From Metallyticus violacea (lineage: Eukaryota > Arthropoda > Insecta > Mantodea > Metallyticidae): a stretch of 64,000 nt of DNA. Below, piece by piece: positions 13,578 through 24,231 of this stretch; the first letter of the stretch is position 1, and each line of letters opens with the position of its first letter. The stretch is from positions 310,001-374,000 of the forward strand of contig JAUJEO010000021.1 in NCBI GenBank assembly GCA_030762175.1. Reading direction: 5' to 3'. The translations under genes were made by a program, and so were the position numbers. Under the pieces are notes generated by a model that was not told where the DNA came from, did not search any database, and worked only from the letters and a program-made list of their open reading frames with translations.

Positions 13578-15299
13578 GAAGTTTGGAAACTTCGTTAGAA
13601 TCACTTTTTTTCCGTTCTTATTTAAGATTACTGGTTCTCTTTCATTATACTAGTTTGATAGCCTCAGACAAGCATATTATGCCAAAGAATCTCGAAAAGA
13701 AAAAAATTTTTTTTCGAAGTTTGGAAACTTCGTTAGAATCACTTTTTTTCCGTTCTTATTTGAGATAACTTGTTCTCTTTCATTATACTAGTTTGATAGC
13801 CTTAGACAAGCATATTAAGCGCAAAGAATCTCGAAAAGAAAAAAATTTTTTTTCGAAGTTTGGAAACTTCGTTAGAATCACTTTTTTCCGTTCTTATTTG
13901 AGATAACTGGTTCTCTTTCATTATACTAGTTTGATAGCCTCAGAAAAGCATATTATGCGCAAAGAATCTCGAAAAGAAAAAAATTTTTTTTCGAAGATTG
14001 GAAACCTCGTTAGAATCACTTTTTTTCCGTTCTTATTTGAGATAAGTGGTTCTCCTTCATTATACTAGTTTGATAGCCTCAGACAAGCATATTATGCGCA
14101 AAGAATCTCGAAAAGAAAAAAAATTTTTTCGAAGTTTGGAAACTTCGTTAGAATCACTTTTTTTCCGTTCTTATTTAAGATTACTGGTTCTCTTTCATTA
14201 TACTAGTTTGATAGCCTCAGACAAGCATATTATGCGCAAAGAATCTCGAAAAGAAAAAAATTTTATTTCGAAGTTTGGAAACTTCGTTAGAATCACTTTT
14301 TTTCCGTTCTTATTTGAGATAACTGCTTCTCTTTCATTATACTAGTTTGATAGCCTCAGAAAAGCATATTATGCGCAAAGAATCTCTAAAAGAAAAAATT
14401 TTTTTTTCGAAGTTTGGAAACTTCGTTAGAATCACTTTTTTTCCGTTCTTATTTGAGATAACTGGTTCTCTTTCATTATACTAGTTTGATAGCCTCAGAA
14501 AAGCATATTATGCGCAAAGAATCTCGAAAAGAAAAAAATTTTTTTTCGAAGATTGGAAACCTCGTTAGAATCACTTTTTTTCCGTTCTTATTTGAGATAA
14601 CTGGTTCTCTTTCATTATACTAGTTTGATAGCCTCAGACAAGCATATTATGCGCAAAGAATCTCGAAAAGAAAAAAATTTTTTTTCGAAGATTAGAAACC
14701 TCGTTAGAATCACTTTTTTTCCGTTCTTATTTGAGATAACTGGTTCTCTTTCAATATACTAGTTTGATAGCCTCAGACAAGCATATTATGCGCAAAGAAT
14801 CTCGAAAAGAAAAAAATTTTTTTTCGAAGTTTGGAAACTTCCTTAGAATCACTTTTTTTCCATTCTTATTTGAGATAACTTGTTCTCTTTCTAGTTTGAT
14901 AGCCTTAGACAAGCATATCATGCCCAAAGAATCTCGAAAAGAAAAAAATTTTTTTTCGAAGTTTGGAAACTTCGTTAGAATCACTTTTTTTCCGTTCTTA
15001 TTTAAGATAACTTGTTCTCTTTCATTATACTAGTTTGATAGCCTTAGACAAGCATATTATGCGCAAAGAATCTCGAAAAGAAAAAAATTTTTTTTCGAAG
15101 TTTGGAAACTTCGTTAGAATCACTTTCTTTCCGTTCTTATTTGAGATAACTGGTTCTCTTTCATTATACTAGTTTGATAGCCTCAGACAAGCATATTATG
15201 CGCAAAGAATCTCGAAAATAAAAAAATTTTTTTTCGAAGTTTGGAAACTTCGTTAGAATCACTTTTTTTCCATTCTTATTTAAGATAACTGGTTCTCTT
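13578..15299. repeat. Domain I satellite, region outside the large duplication (~12 monomers)
   Basis: The monomers have the same subfamily types as block A but in a different order. One monomer near 14,888 lacks about 7 bp (CATTATA) before CTAGTTTG. A monomer near 14,046 has ATAAGTGG and CTCCTTC. No gene or non-satellite sequence is present. Confidence 0.8.
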
Positions 15300-16080
15300 T
15301 CATTATACTAGTTTGGTAGCTTCAGAAAAGCATAGGTATGCGCAAAGAATCTCGAAAAGAAAAAAATTTTTTTTCGAAGTTTGGAAACTTCGTTAGAATC
15401 ACTTTTTTTCCGTTCTTATTTGAGATAACTGGTTCTCTTTCATTATACTAGTTTGATAGCCTCAGACAAGCATATTATGCGCAAAGAATCTCGAAAAGAA
15501 AAAATTTTTTTTTCGAAGTTTGGAAACTTCCTTAGAATCACTTTTTTTCCATTCTTATTTGAGATAACTTGTTCTCTTTCATTATACTTGTTTGATAGCC
15601 TGAGACAAGCATATTATGCGCAAAGAATCTCGAAAAGAAAAAAATTTTTTTTCGAAGTTTGGAAACTTCGTTAGAATCACTTTTTTTCCGTTCTTATTTC
15701 AGATAACTGGCTCTCTTTCATTATACTAGTTTGATAGCCTCAGAAAAGCATATTATGCGCAAAGAATCTCGAAAAGAAAAAAATTTTTTTTCGAAGATTG
15801 GGAACCTCGTTAGAATCACTTTTTTTCCGTTCTTATTTGAGATAACTGGTTCTCTTTAATTATACTAGTTTGATAGCCTCAGACAAGAATATTATGCGCA
15901 AAGAATCTCGAAAAGAAAAAAATTTTTTTTCGAAGTTTGGAAACTTCGTTAGAATCACTTTTTTTCCATTCTTATTTGAGATAACTTGTTCTCTTTCATT
16001 ATACTAGTTTGATAGCCTTAGACAAGCATATTATGCGCAAAGAATCTCGAAACGAAAAAAATTTTTTTTCGAAGTTTGGA
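15300..16080. repeat. Mosaic domain I block resembling 11.4-12.2 kb
   Basis: The order of variants (GCTTCAG-AAAAGCATAGG, GCCTGAGACAAG, GAAGATTGG, CTTTAATTATAC, CAAGAATATT, CTCGAAACG) follows that at about 11,420-12,200, offset about 3,881 bp. Just after 16,080 the match jumps to about 13,180 (offset ~2,911), so about 970 bp (7 monomers) of the parental order is skipped. Confidence 0.7.
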
Positions 16081-16832
16081 AACTTCGTTAGAATCACTGT
16101 TTTTCCGTTCTTATTTGAGATAACTGGTTCTCTTTCATTATACTAGTTTGATAGTCTCAGAAAAGCATAGGTATGCGCAAAGAATCTCGAAAAGAAAAAA
16201 ATTTTTTTTCGAAGTTTGGAAACTTCCTTAGAATCACTTTTTTTCCATTCTTATTTGAGATCTTTCATTATACTTGTTTGATAGCCTTAGACAAGCATAT
16301 TATGCGCAAAGAATCTCGAAAAGAAAAAAATTTTTTTTCGAAGTTTGGAAACTTCGTTAGAATCACTTTTTTTCCGTTCTTATTTAAGATTACTGGTTCT
16401 CTTTCAAATAACTAGTTTGATAGCCTCAGACAAGCATATTATGCGCAAAGAATCTCGAAAAGAAAAAAATTTTTTTTTGAAGTTTGGAAACTTCGTTAGA
16501 ATCACTTTTTTTCCGTTCTTATTTGAGATAACTTGTTCTCTTTCATTATACTAGTATGATAGCCTTAGACAAGCATATTATGCGCAAAGAATCTCGAAAA
16601 GAAAAAAATTTTTTTTCGAAGTTTGGAAACTTCGTTAAAATCACTTTTTTTCCGTTCTTATTTAAGATTACTGGTTCTCTTTCATTATACTAGTTTGATA
16701 GCCTCAGACAAGCATATTATGCGCAAAGAATCTCGAAAAGAAAAAAATTTTATTTCGAAGTTTGGAAACTTCGTTAGAATCACTTTTTTTCCGTTCTTAT
16801 TTGAGATAACTTGTTCTCTTTCATTATACTAG
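16081..16832. repeat. 2.9-kb-spaced duplication B, copy 1
   Basis: This block holds a monomer with a 10-bp deletion (GAGATCTTTCATT at 16,257), then the CAAATAACTAG monomer (16,406), then a TATGATAGCC monomer. The same series recurs 2,906 bp (21 monomers) downstream at 19,091-19,736. The match is firm from about 16,185; further left it is weaker. Confidence 0.8.
16250..16275. repeat. Monomer with 10-bp internal deletion (also at 19,156-19,181)
   Basis: GAGATCTTTCATT replaces GAGATAACTTGTTCTCTTTC, removing ten bases between two similar TCT/CTT stretches. It is shared only by duplication B copies, 2,906 bp apart. Confidence 0.9.
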
Positions 16833-17740
16833 TTTGATAGCCTTAGACAAGCATATTATGCGCAAAGAATCTCGAAACGAAAAAAATTTTTTTTCGAAGT
16901 TTGGAAACTTCGTTAGAATCACTTTTTTTCCGTTCTTATTTAAGATAACTTGTTCTCTTTCATTATACTAGTTTGATAGCCTTAGACAAGCATATTATGC
17001 GCAAAGAATCTCGAAAAGAAAAAAAAATTTTTTCGAAGTTTGGAAACTTCGTTACAATCACTTTTTTTCCGTTCTTATTTAAGATTACTGGTTCTCTTTC
17101 AAATAACTAGTTTGATAGCCTCAGACAAGCATATTATGCGCAAAGAATCTCGAAAAGAAAAAATTTTTTTTTGAAGTTTGGAAACTTCGTTAGAATTACT
17201 TTTTTTCCGTTCTTATTTGAGATAACTTGTTCTCTTTCATTATACTAGTATGATAGCCTTAGACAAGCATATTATGCGCAAAGAATCTCGAAAAGAAAAA
17301 AAATTTTTTTCGAAGTTTGGAAACTTCGTTAGAATCACTTTTTTTCCGTTCTTATTTAAGATTACTGGTTCTCTTTCATTATACTAGTTTGATAGCCTTA
17401 GACAAGCATATTATGCGCAAAGAATCTCGAAAAGAAAAAAATTTTTTTTCGAAGTTTGGAAACTTCGTTAGAATCACTTTTTTTCCGTTCTTATTTGAGA
17501 TAACTGGTTCTCTTTCATTATACTAGTTTGATAGCCTCAGAAAAGCATATTATGCGCAAAGAATCTCTAAAAGAAAAAATATTTTTTTCGAAGTTTGGAA
17601 ACTTCGTTAGAATCACTGTTTTTCCGTTCTTATTTGAGATAACTGGTTCTCTTTCATTATACTAGTTTGATAGACTCAGACAAGCATATTATGCGCAAAG
17701 AATCTCGAAAAGAAAAAAATTTTTTTTCGAAGTTTGGAAA
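16833..17740. repeat. Domain I satellite with repeated CAAATAACTAG cassette
   Basis: The CAAATAACTAG monomer recurs at 17,101, 695 bp (5 monomers) after the copy at 16,406, again followed by the TATGATAGCC and TAAGATTAC monomers. This indicates a local five-monomer duplication. Confidence 0.7.
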
Positions 17741-18280
17741 CTTCGTTAGAATCACTTTTTTGCGATTTTATTTGAGATAACTGGTTCTCTTTCATTATAC
17801 TAGTTTGATAGCCTCAGTAAAGCATATTATGCGCAAAGAATCTCGAAAAGAAAAAATTTTTTTTTCGAAGTTTGGAAACTTCGTTAGAATCACTTTTTTT
17901 CCGTTCTTATTTGATATAAGAGGTTCTCCTTCATTATACTAGTTTGATAGCCTCAGTAAGGCATATTATGCGCAAAGAATCTGGAAAAGAAAAAAAATTT
18001 TGTTCGAAGTTTGGAAACTTCGTTAGAATCACTTTTTTTCCGTTCTTATTTGAGATAACTGGTTCTCTTTCATTATACTAGTTTGATAACCTCATAAAAG
18101 CATATTATGCGCAAAGAATCTCGAAAAGAAAAAAAAAATTTTTCGAAGTTTGGAAACGTCGTTTGAATCACTTTATTCCGTTCTTATTTGAGATTACTGG
18201 TTCTCTTTCATTATAGTAGTTTGATACCCTCAGAAAAGCATTATATGCACAAAGAATCTCGAAAAGAAAAAAATTTTTTT
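17741..18280. repeat. Domain II island inside domain I (~4 monomers)
   Basis: Four consecutive monomers carry TGCGATTTTA (17,761), CAGTAAGGC with ATATAAGAGG, TAACCTCATAAAAGC, and GTCGTTTGAATCACTTTATT with GCATTATATGCAC. The same order appears at about 20,231-20,750 (offset 2,490 bp) and at 24,253-24,770. Domain I types resume after it, so domain II material is interleaved across the border. Confidence 0.8.
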
Positions 18281-19090
18281 TCGAAGTTTGGAAACTTCGT
18301 TAGAATCACTTTTTTTCCGTTCTTATTTGAGATAACTGGTTCTCTTTCATTATACTAGTTTGATAGCCTCAGAAAAGCATATTATGCGCAAAGAATCTCT
18401 AAAAGAAAAAATTTTTTTTTCGAAGTTTGGAAACTTCGTTAGAATCACTGTTTTTCCGTTCTTATTTGAGATAACTGGTTCTCTTTCATTATACTAGTTT
18501 GATAGACTCAGACAAGCATATTATGCGCAAAGAATCTCGAAAAGAAAAAAATTTTTTTTCGAAGTTTGGAAACTTCGTTAGAATCACTTTTTTTCCGTTC
18601 TTATTTGAGATAACTGGTTCTCTTTCATTATACTAGTTTGATAGCCTCAGAAAAGCATATTATGCGCAAAGAATCTCTAAAAGAAAAAAATTTTTTTTCG
18701 AAGATTGGAAACCTCGTTAGAATCACTTTTTTTCCGTTCTTATTTGAGATAACTGGTTCTCTTCAATTATACTAGTTTGATAGCCTCAGACAAGAATATT
18801 ATGCGCAAAGAATCTCGAAAAGAAAAAAATTTTTTTTCGAAGTTTGGAAACTTCCTTAGAATCACTTTTTTTCCATTCTTATTTGAGATAACTGGTTCTC
18901 TTTCATTATACTAGTTTGATAGCCTTAGACAAGCATATTATGCGCAAAGAATCTCGAAAAGAAAAAAATTTTTTTTCGAAGTTTGGAAACTTCGTTAGAA
19001 TCACTTTTTTTCCGTTCTTATTTGAGATAACTGGTTCTCTTTCATTATACTAGTTTGATAGCCTCAGACAAGCATATTATGCGCAAAGAA
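18281..19090. repeat. Domain I satellite between island and duplication B copy 2
   Basis: The block contains the CTCTAAAAG and CACTGTTTTTCCG monomers seen at about 17,530-17,650 (offset about 833 bp, 6 monomers). It also has GAAGATTGG, CTTCAATTATAC and CAAGAATATT monomers like those at 15.8 kb. Confidence 0.7.
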
Positions 19091-19736
19091 TCTCGAAAAG
19101 AAAAAAATTTTTTTTCGAAGTTTGGAAACTTCCTTAGAATCACTTTTTTTCCATTCTTATTTGAGATCTTTCATTATACTTGTTTGATAGCCTTAGACAA
19201 GCATATTATGCGCAAAGAATCTCGAAAAGAAAAAAATTTTTTTTCGAAGTTTGGAAACTTCGTTAGAATCACTTTTTTTCCGTTCTTATTTAAGATTACT
19301 GGTTCTCTTTCAAATAACTAGTTTGATAGCCTCAGACAAGCATATTATGCGCAAAGAATCTCGAAAAGAAAAAATTTTTTTTTTGAAGTTTGGAAACTTC
19401 GTTAGAATCACTTTTTTTCCGTTCTTATTTGAGATAACTTGTTCTCTTTCATTATACTAGTATGATAGCCTTAGACAAGCATATTATGCGCAAAGAATCT
19501 CGAAAAGAAAAAAATTTTTTTTCCAAGTTTGGAAACTTCGTTAGAATCACTTTTTTTCCGTTCTTATTTAAGATTACTGGTTCTCTTTCATTATACTAGT
19601 TTGATAGCCTCAGACAAGCATATTATGCGCAAAGAATCTCGAAAAGAAAAAAATTTTATTTCGAAGTTTGGAAACTTCGTTAGAATCACTTTTTTTCCGT
19701 TCTTATTTGAGATAACTGGTTCTCTTTCATTATACT
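19091..19736. repeat. 2.9-kb-spaced duplication B, copy 2
   Basis: It repeats 16,185-16,830 with the same 10-bp deletion (GAGATCTTTCATT at 19,163) and the same CAAATAACTAG variant (19,312). Similarity stops near 19,737, where TGCACAAAG and CTCGAAATG forms begin. Confidence 0.85.
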
Positions 19737-20209
19737 AGTTTGATAGCCTCAGAAAAGCATATTATGCACAAAGAATCTCGAAATGAAAAAAAAATTTTTT
19801 CGAAGTTTGGAAACTTCGTTAGAATCACGTTTTTTCCGTTCTTATTTGAGATAACTGGTTCTCTTTCATTATACTAGTTTGATAGCCTCAGAAAAGCATA
19901 TTATGCGCAAAGAATCTCGAAAAGAAAAAAATTTTTTTTCGAAGTTTGGAAACTTCTTTAGAATCACTTTTTTTCCGTTCTTATTTGAGATTACTGGTTC
20001 TCTTTCATTATACTAATTAGATAGCCTCAGAAAAGCATATTACGCGCAAAGAATCTCGAAAATAAAAAAATTTTTTTCGAAGTTTGGAAACTTCGTTAGA
20101 ATCACTTTTTTTTCCGCTCTTGTTTGAAATAACTGGTTCTCTTTCATTATACTAGTTTGATAGCCTCAGAAAATCATATTAAGCGCAAAGAATCTCGAAA
20201 AGAAAAAAA
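19737..20209. repeat. Transition from domain I to domain II
   Basis: Monomers here have TGCACAAAG, AATTAGATAGCC, CGCGCAAAG and CCGCTCTTG forms not seen further left. CAGACAAGC forms disappear from here to the window end. Confidence 0.75.
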
Positions 20210-20346
20210 TTTTTTTTCGATGTTTGGAAACTTCGTTAGAATCACTTTTTTGCGATTTTATTTGAGATAACTGGTTCTCTTTCATTATACTAGTTTGATA
20301 GCCTCAGTAAAGCATATTATGCGCAAAGAATCTCGAAAAGAAAAAA

Positions 20347-20362
20347 TTTTTTTTTTTTTTTT
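20347..20362 (+). repeat. 16-T run replacing the TTCGAA junction
   Basis: The T-tract of this monomer runs straight through the place of CGAAG, so the left dyad arm and the TTCGAA site are lost. The corresponding monomer in block C copy 2 (near 24,370) is normal, so the change arose after the 4.0-kb duplication or was repaired in the other copy. Confidence 0.85.
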
Positions 20363-20649
20363 GGAAACTTCGTTAGAATCACTTTTTTTCCGTTCTTATT
20401 TGATATAAGAGGTTCTCCTTCATTATACTAGTTTGATAGCCTCAGTAAGGCATATTATGCGCAAAGAATCTGGAAAAGAAAAAAAATTTTTTTCGAAGTT
20501 TGGAAACTTCGTTAGAATCACTTTTTTTCCGTTCTTATTTGAGATAACTTATTCTCTTTCATTATACTAGTTTGATAACCTCATAAAAGCATATTATGCG
20601 CAAAGAATCTCGAAAAGAAAAAAAAATTTTTTCGAAGTTTGGAAACGTC

Positions 20650-22164
20650 GTTTGAATCACTTTATTCCGTTCTTATTTGAGATTACTGGTTCTCTTTCAT
20701 TATAGTAGTTTGATACCCTCAGAAAAGCATTATATGCACAAAGAATCTCGAAAAGAAAAAAAATTTTTTTCGAAGTTAGGAAACTTCGTTAGAATCACTT
20801 TTTTTCCGTTCTTATTTGAGATAACTGGTTCTCTTTCATTATACTAGTTTGATAGCCTCAGTAAAGCATATTATGCACAAAGAATCTCGAAAAGAAAAAA
20901 TTTTTTTTCGAAGTTTGGAAACTTCGTTTGAATCACTTTTTTTCCATTCATATTTGAGATAACTGGTTCTCTTTCATTATACTAGTTTGATAGCCTCAGT
21001 AAAGGATATTATGCACAAAGAATCTCGAAAAGAAAAAAAAAAATTTTCGAAATTTGGAAACTTCGTCAGAATCACTTTTTTTCCGTTCTTATTTGAGATA
21101 ACTGGTTCTCTTTCATTATACTAGTTTGATAGCCTCAGTAAAGCATATTATGCGCAAATAATCTGGAAAAGAAAAATAAATTATTTCGAAGTTTGGAAAC
21201 TTCGTTAGAATCACTTTTTTTCCGTTCTTATTTGAGATAACTGGTTCTCTTTCATTATACTAGATTGATAGCCTCAGAAAAGCATATTATGCGCAAAGAA
21301 TCTCGAAAAGATAAAAGTTTTTTTCGAAGTTTGGAAACTTCGTTTGAATAACTTTTTTTCCGTTCTTATTTGAGATAACTGGTTCTCTTTCATTATACTA
21401 GTTTGATAGCCTCAGAAAAGCATATTATGCGCAAAGAATCTCGAAAAGAAAAAATTTTTTTTTCGAAGTTTGGAAACTTCGTTAGAATCACTTTTTTTCC
21501 GTTCTTATTTGAGATAACTGGTTCTCTTTCATTATACTAGTTTGATAGCCTCAGAAAAGCATATTATGCGCAAAGAATCTCGAAAAGAAAAAAAATTTTT
21601 TTCGAAGTTTGGAAACTTCGTTAGAATCACTTTTTTTTCCGTTCCTATTTGAAATAACTGGTTCTCTTTCATTATACTAGTTTGATAGCCTCAGAAAATC
21701 ATATTATGCGCAAAGAATTTCGAAAAGAAAAAAAATTTTTTTCGATGTTTGGAAACTTTTTTAGAATCACTTTTTTTTCCGTTCTTATTTGAGATAACTG
21801 GTTCTCTTTCATTATACTAGTTTGATAGCCTCAGAAAAGGATATTATGCACAAAGAATCTCGAAAAGAAAAAAAATTTTTTTCGAAGTTTGGAAACTTCT
21901 TTAGAATCACTTTTTTTCCGTTTTTATTTGAGATATCTGGTTCTCTTTCATTATACTAGTTTGATAGCCTCAGAAAACCATATTTGCGCAAAGAATCTCG
22001 AAAAGAAAAAAATTTTTTTTCGAAGTTTGGAAACTTCTTTAGAATCACTTTTTTTCCGTTCTTATTTGAGATTACTGGTTCTCTTTCATTATACTAATTA
22101 GATAGCATCAGAAAAGCATATTACGCGCAAAGAATCTCGAAAATAAAAAAAATTTTTTAGAACT
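20650..22164. repeat. Nested duplication D, copy 1 (11 monomers)
   Basis: The order TTTGAATCACTTTATT, GTTAGG, TTCATATTTG, CGAAATTTGG, AATAAATTATTT, GATAAAAG recurs from 22,165. The offset is 1,526 bp (GTTAGG motif at 20,771 and 22,297). Near its end it has one extra monomer (about 21,760-21,890) that copy 2 lacks, which reduces the offset to 1,386 bp. Confidence 0.8.
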
Positions 22165-23555
22165 TTGGAAACTTCGTTTGAATCACTTTATTCCGTTCTT
22201 ATTTGAGATTACTGGTTCTCTTTCATTATAGTAGTTTGATAGCCTCAGAAAAGCATTATATGCACAAAGAATCTCGAAAAGAAAAAAAATTTTTTTCGAA
22301 GTTAGGAAACTTCGTTAGAATCACTTTTTTTCCGTTCTTATTTGAGATAACTGGTTCTCTTTCATTATACTAGTTTGATAGCCTCAGTAAAGCATATTAT
22401 GCACAAAGAATCTCGAAAAGAAAAAAATTTTTTTCGAAGTTTGGAAACTTCGTTTGAATCACTTTTTTTCCGTTCATATTTGAGATAACTGGTTCTCTTT
22501 CATTATACTAGTTTGATAGCCTCAGTAAAGGATATTATGCACAAAGAATCTCGAAAAGAAAAAAAAAATTTTTCGAAATTTGGAAACTTCGTCAGAATCA
22601 CTTTTTTTCCGTTCTTATTTGAGATAACTGGTTCTCTTTCATTATACTAGTTTGATAGCCTCAGTAAAGCATATTATGCGCAAATAATCTGGAAAAGAAA
22701 AATAAATTATTTCGAAGTTTGGAAACTTCGTTAGAATCACTTTTTTTCCGTTCTTATTTGAGATAACTGGTTCTCTTTCATTATACTAGATTGATAGCCT
22801 CAGAAAAGCATATTATGCGCAAAGAATCTCGAAAAGATAAAAGTTTTTTTCGAAGTTTGGAAACTTCGTTTGAATAACTTTTTTTCCGTTCTTATTTGAG
22901 ATAACTGGTTCTCTTTCATTATACTAGTTTGATAGCCTCAGAAAAGCATATTATGCGCAAAGAATCTCGAAAAGAAAAAAATTTTTTTTCGAAGTTTGGA
23001 AACTTCGTTAGAATCACTTTTTTTCCGTTCTTATTTGAGATAACTGGTTCTCTTTCATTATACTAGTTTGATAGCCTCAGAAAAGCATATTATGCGCAAA
23101 GAATCTCGAAAAGAAAAAAAATTTTTTTCGAAGTTTGGAAACTTCGTTAGAATCACTTTTTTTTCCGTTCCTATTTGAAATAACTGGTTCTCTTTCATTA
23201 TACTAGTTTGATAGCCTCAGAAAATCATATTATGCGCAAAGAATTTCGAAAAGAAAAAAAATTTTTTTCGATGTTTGGAAACTTCTTTAGAATCACTTTT
23301 TTTCCGTTTTTATTTGAGATATCTGGTTCTCTTTCATTATACTAGTTTGATAGCCTCAGAAAACCATATTATGCGCAAAGAATCTCGAAAAGAAAAAAAT
23401 TTTTTTTCGAAGTTTGGAAACTTCTTTAGAATCACTTTTTTTCCGTTCTTATTTGAGATTACTGGTTCTCTTTCATTATACTAATTAGATAGCATCAGAA
23501 AAGCATATTACGCGCAAAGAATCTCGAAAATAAAAAAAATTTTTTAGAACTTTGG
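22165..23555. repeat. Nested duplication D, copy 2 (10 monomers)
   Basis: It follows the preceding block monomer by monomer but lacks one unit near 23,275, where CGATGTTTGG runs directly into a CTTCTTTAG monomer. It ends at the TTTAGAACTTTGG variant near 23,545. Confidence 0.8.
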
Positions 23556-24231
23556 AAACTTCGTTAGAATCACTTTTTTCCGTTCTTATTTGAGATAACT
23601 GGTTCTCTTTCATTATACTAGTTTGATAGCCTCAGAAAAGCATATTATGGGCAAAGATTCTCGAAAAGAAAAAAATTTTTTTTCGAAGTTTGGAAACTTC
23701 GTTTGAATCACTTTTTTTCCGTTCTTATTTGAGATATCTGGTTCTCTTTCATTATACTAGTTTGATAGCCTCAGTAAAGGATATTATGCACAAAGAATCT
23801 CGAAAAGAAAAAAAATTTTTTTCGAAGTTTGGAAACTTCGTCAGAATCACTTTTTTTCCGTTCTTATTTGAGATAACTGGTTCTCTTTCATTATACTAGC
23901 TTGATAGCCTCAGTAAAGCATATTATGCGCAAAGAATCTGGAAAAGAAAAAAAAATTTTTTCGAAGTTTGGAAACTTCGTTAGAATCACTTTTTTTCCGT
24001 TCTTATTTGAGGTAACTGGTTCTCTTTCATTATACTAGTTTGATAGCCTCAGAAAAGCATATTATGCGCAAAGAATCTCGAAAAGATAAAAGTTTTTTTT
24101 CGAAGTTTGGAAACTTCGTTTGAATAACTTTTTTTCGGTTCTTATTTGAGATAACTGGTTCTCTTTCATTATACTAGTTTGATAGCCTCAGAAAAGCATA
24201 TTATGCGCAAAGAATCTCGAAAAGAAAAAAA

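Larger units (their letters stand above)
20210..24231. repeat. 4.0-kb segmental duplication C, copy 1 (29 monomers)
   Basis: Offset to copy 2 is 4,022 bp (TGCGATTTTA at 20,251/24,273; CTTCTTTAG monomers at 23,275/27,297). One monomer has a 16-T run at 20,347-20,362 where copy 2 keeps CGAAG. The block contains a nested 11-monomer duplication (D). Confidence 0.9.

Noticed and set aside
5882..14984. Minus-strand open reading frames at 5,882-6,118, 11,562-11,798 and 14,751-14,984
   Set aside because: They are the reverse complement of the same satellite. Two of them are the 5,680-bp duplicates of each other, and no coding signal is independent of the repeat.
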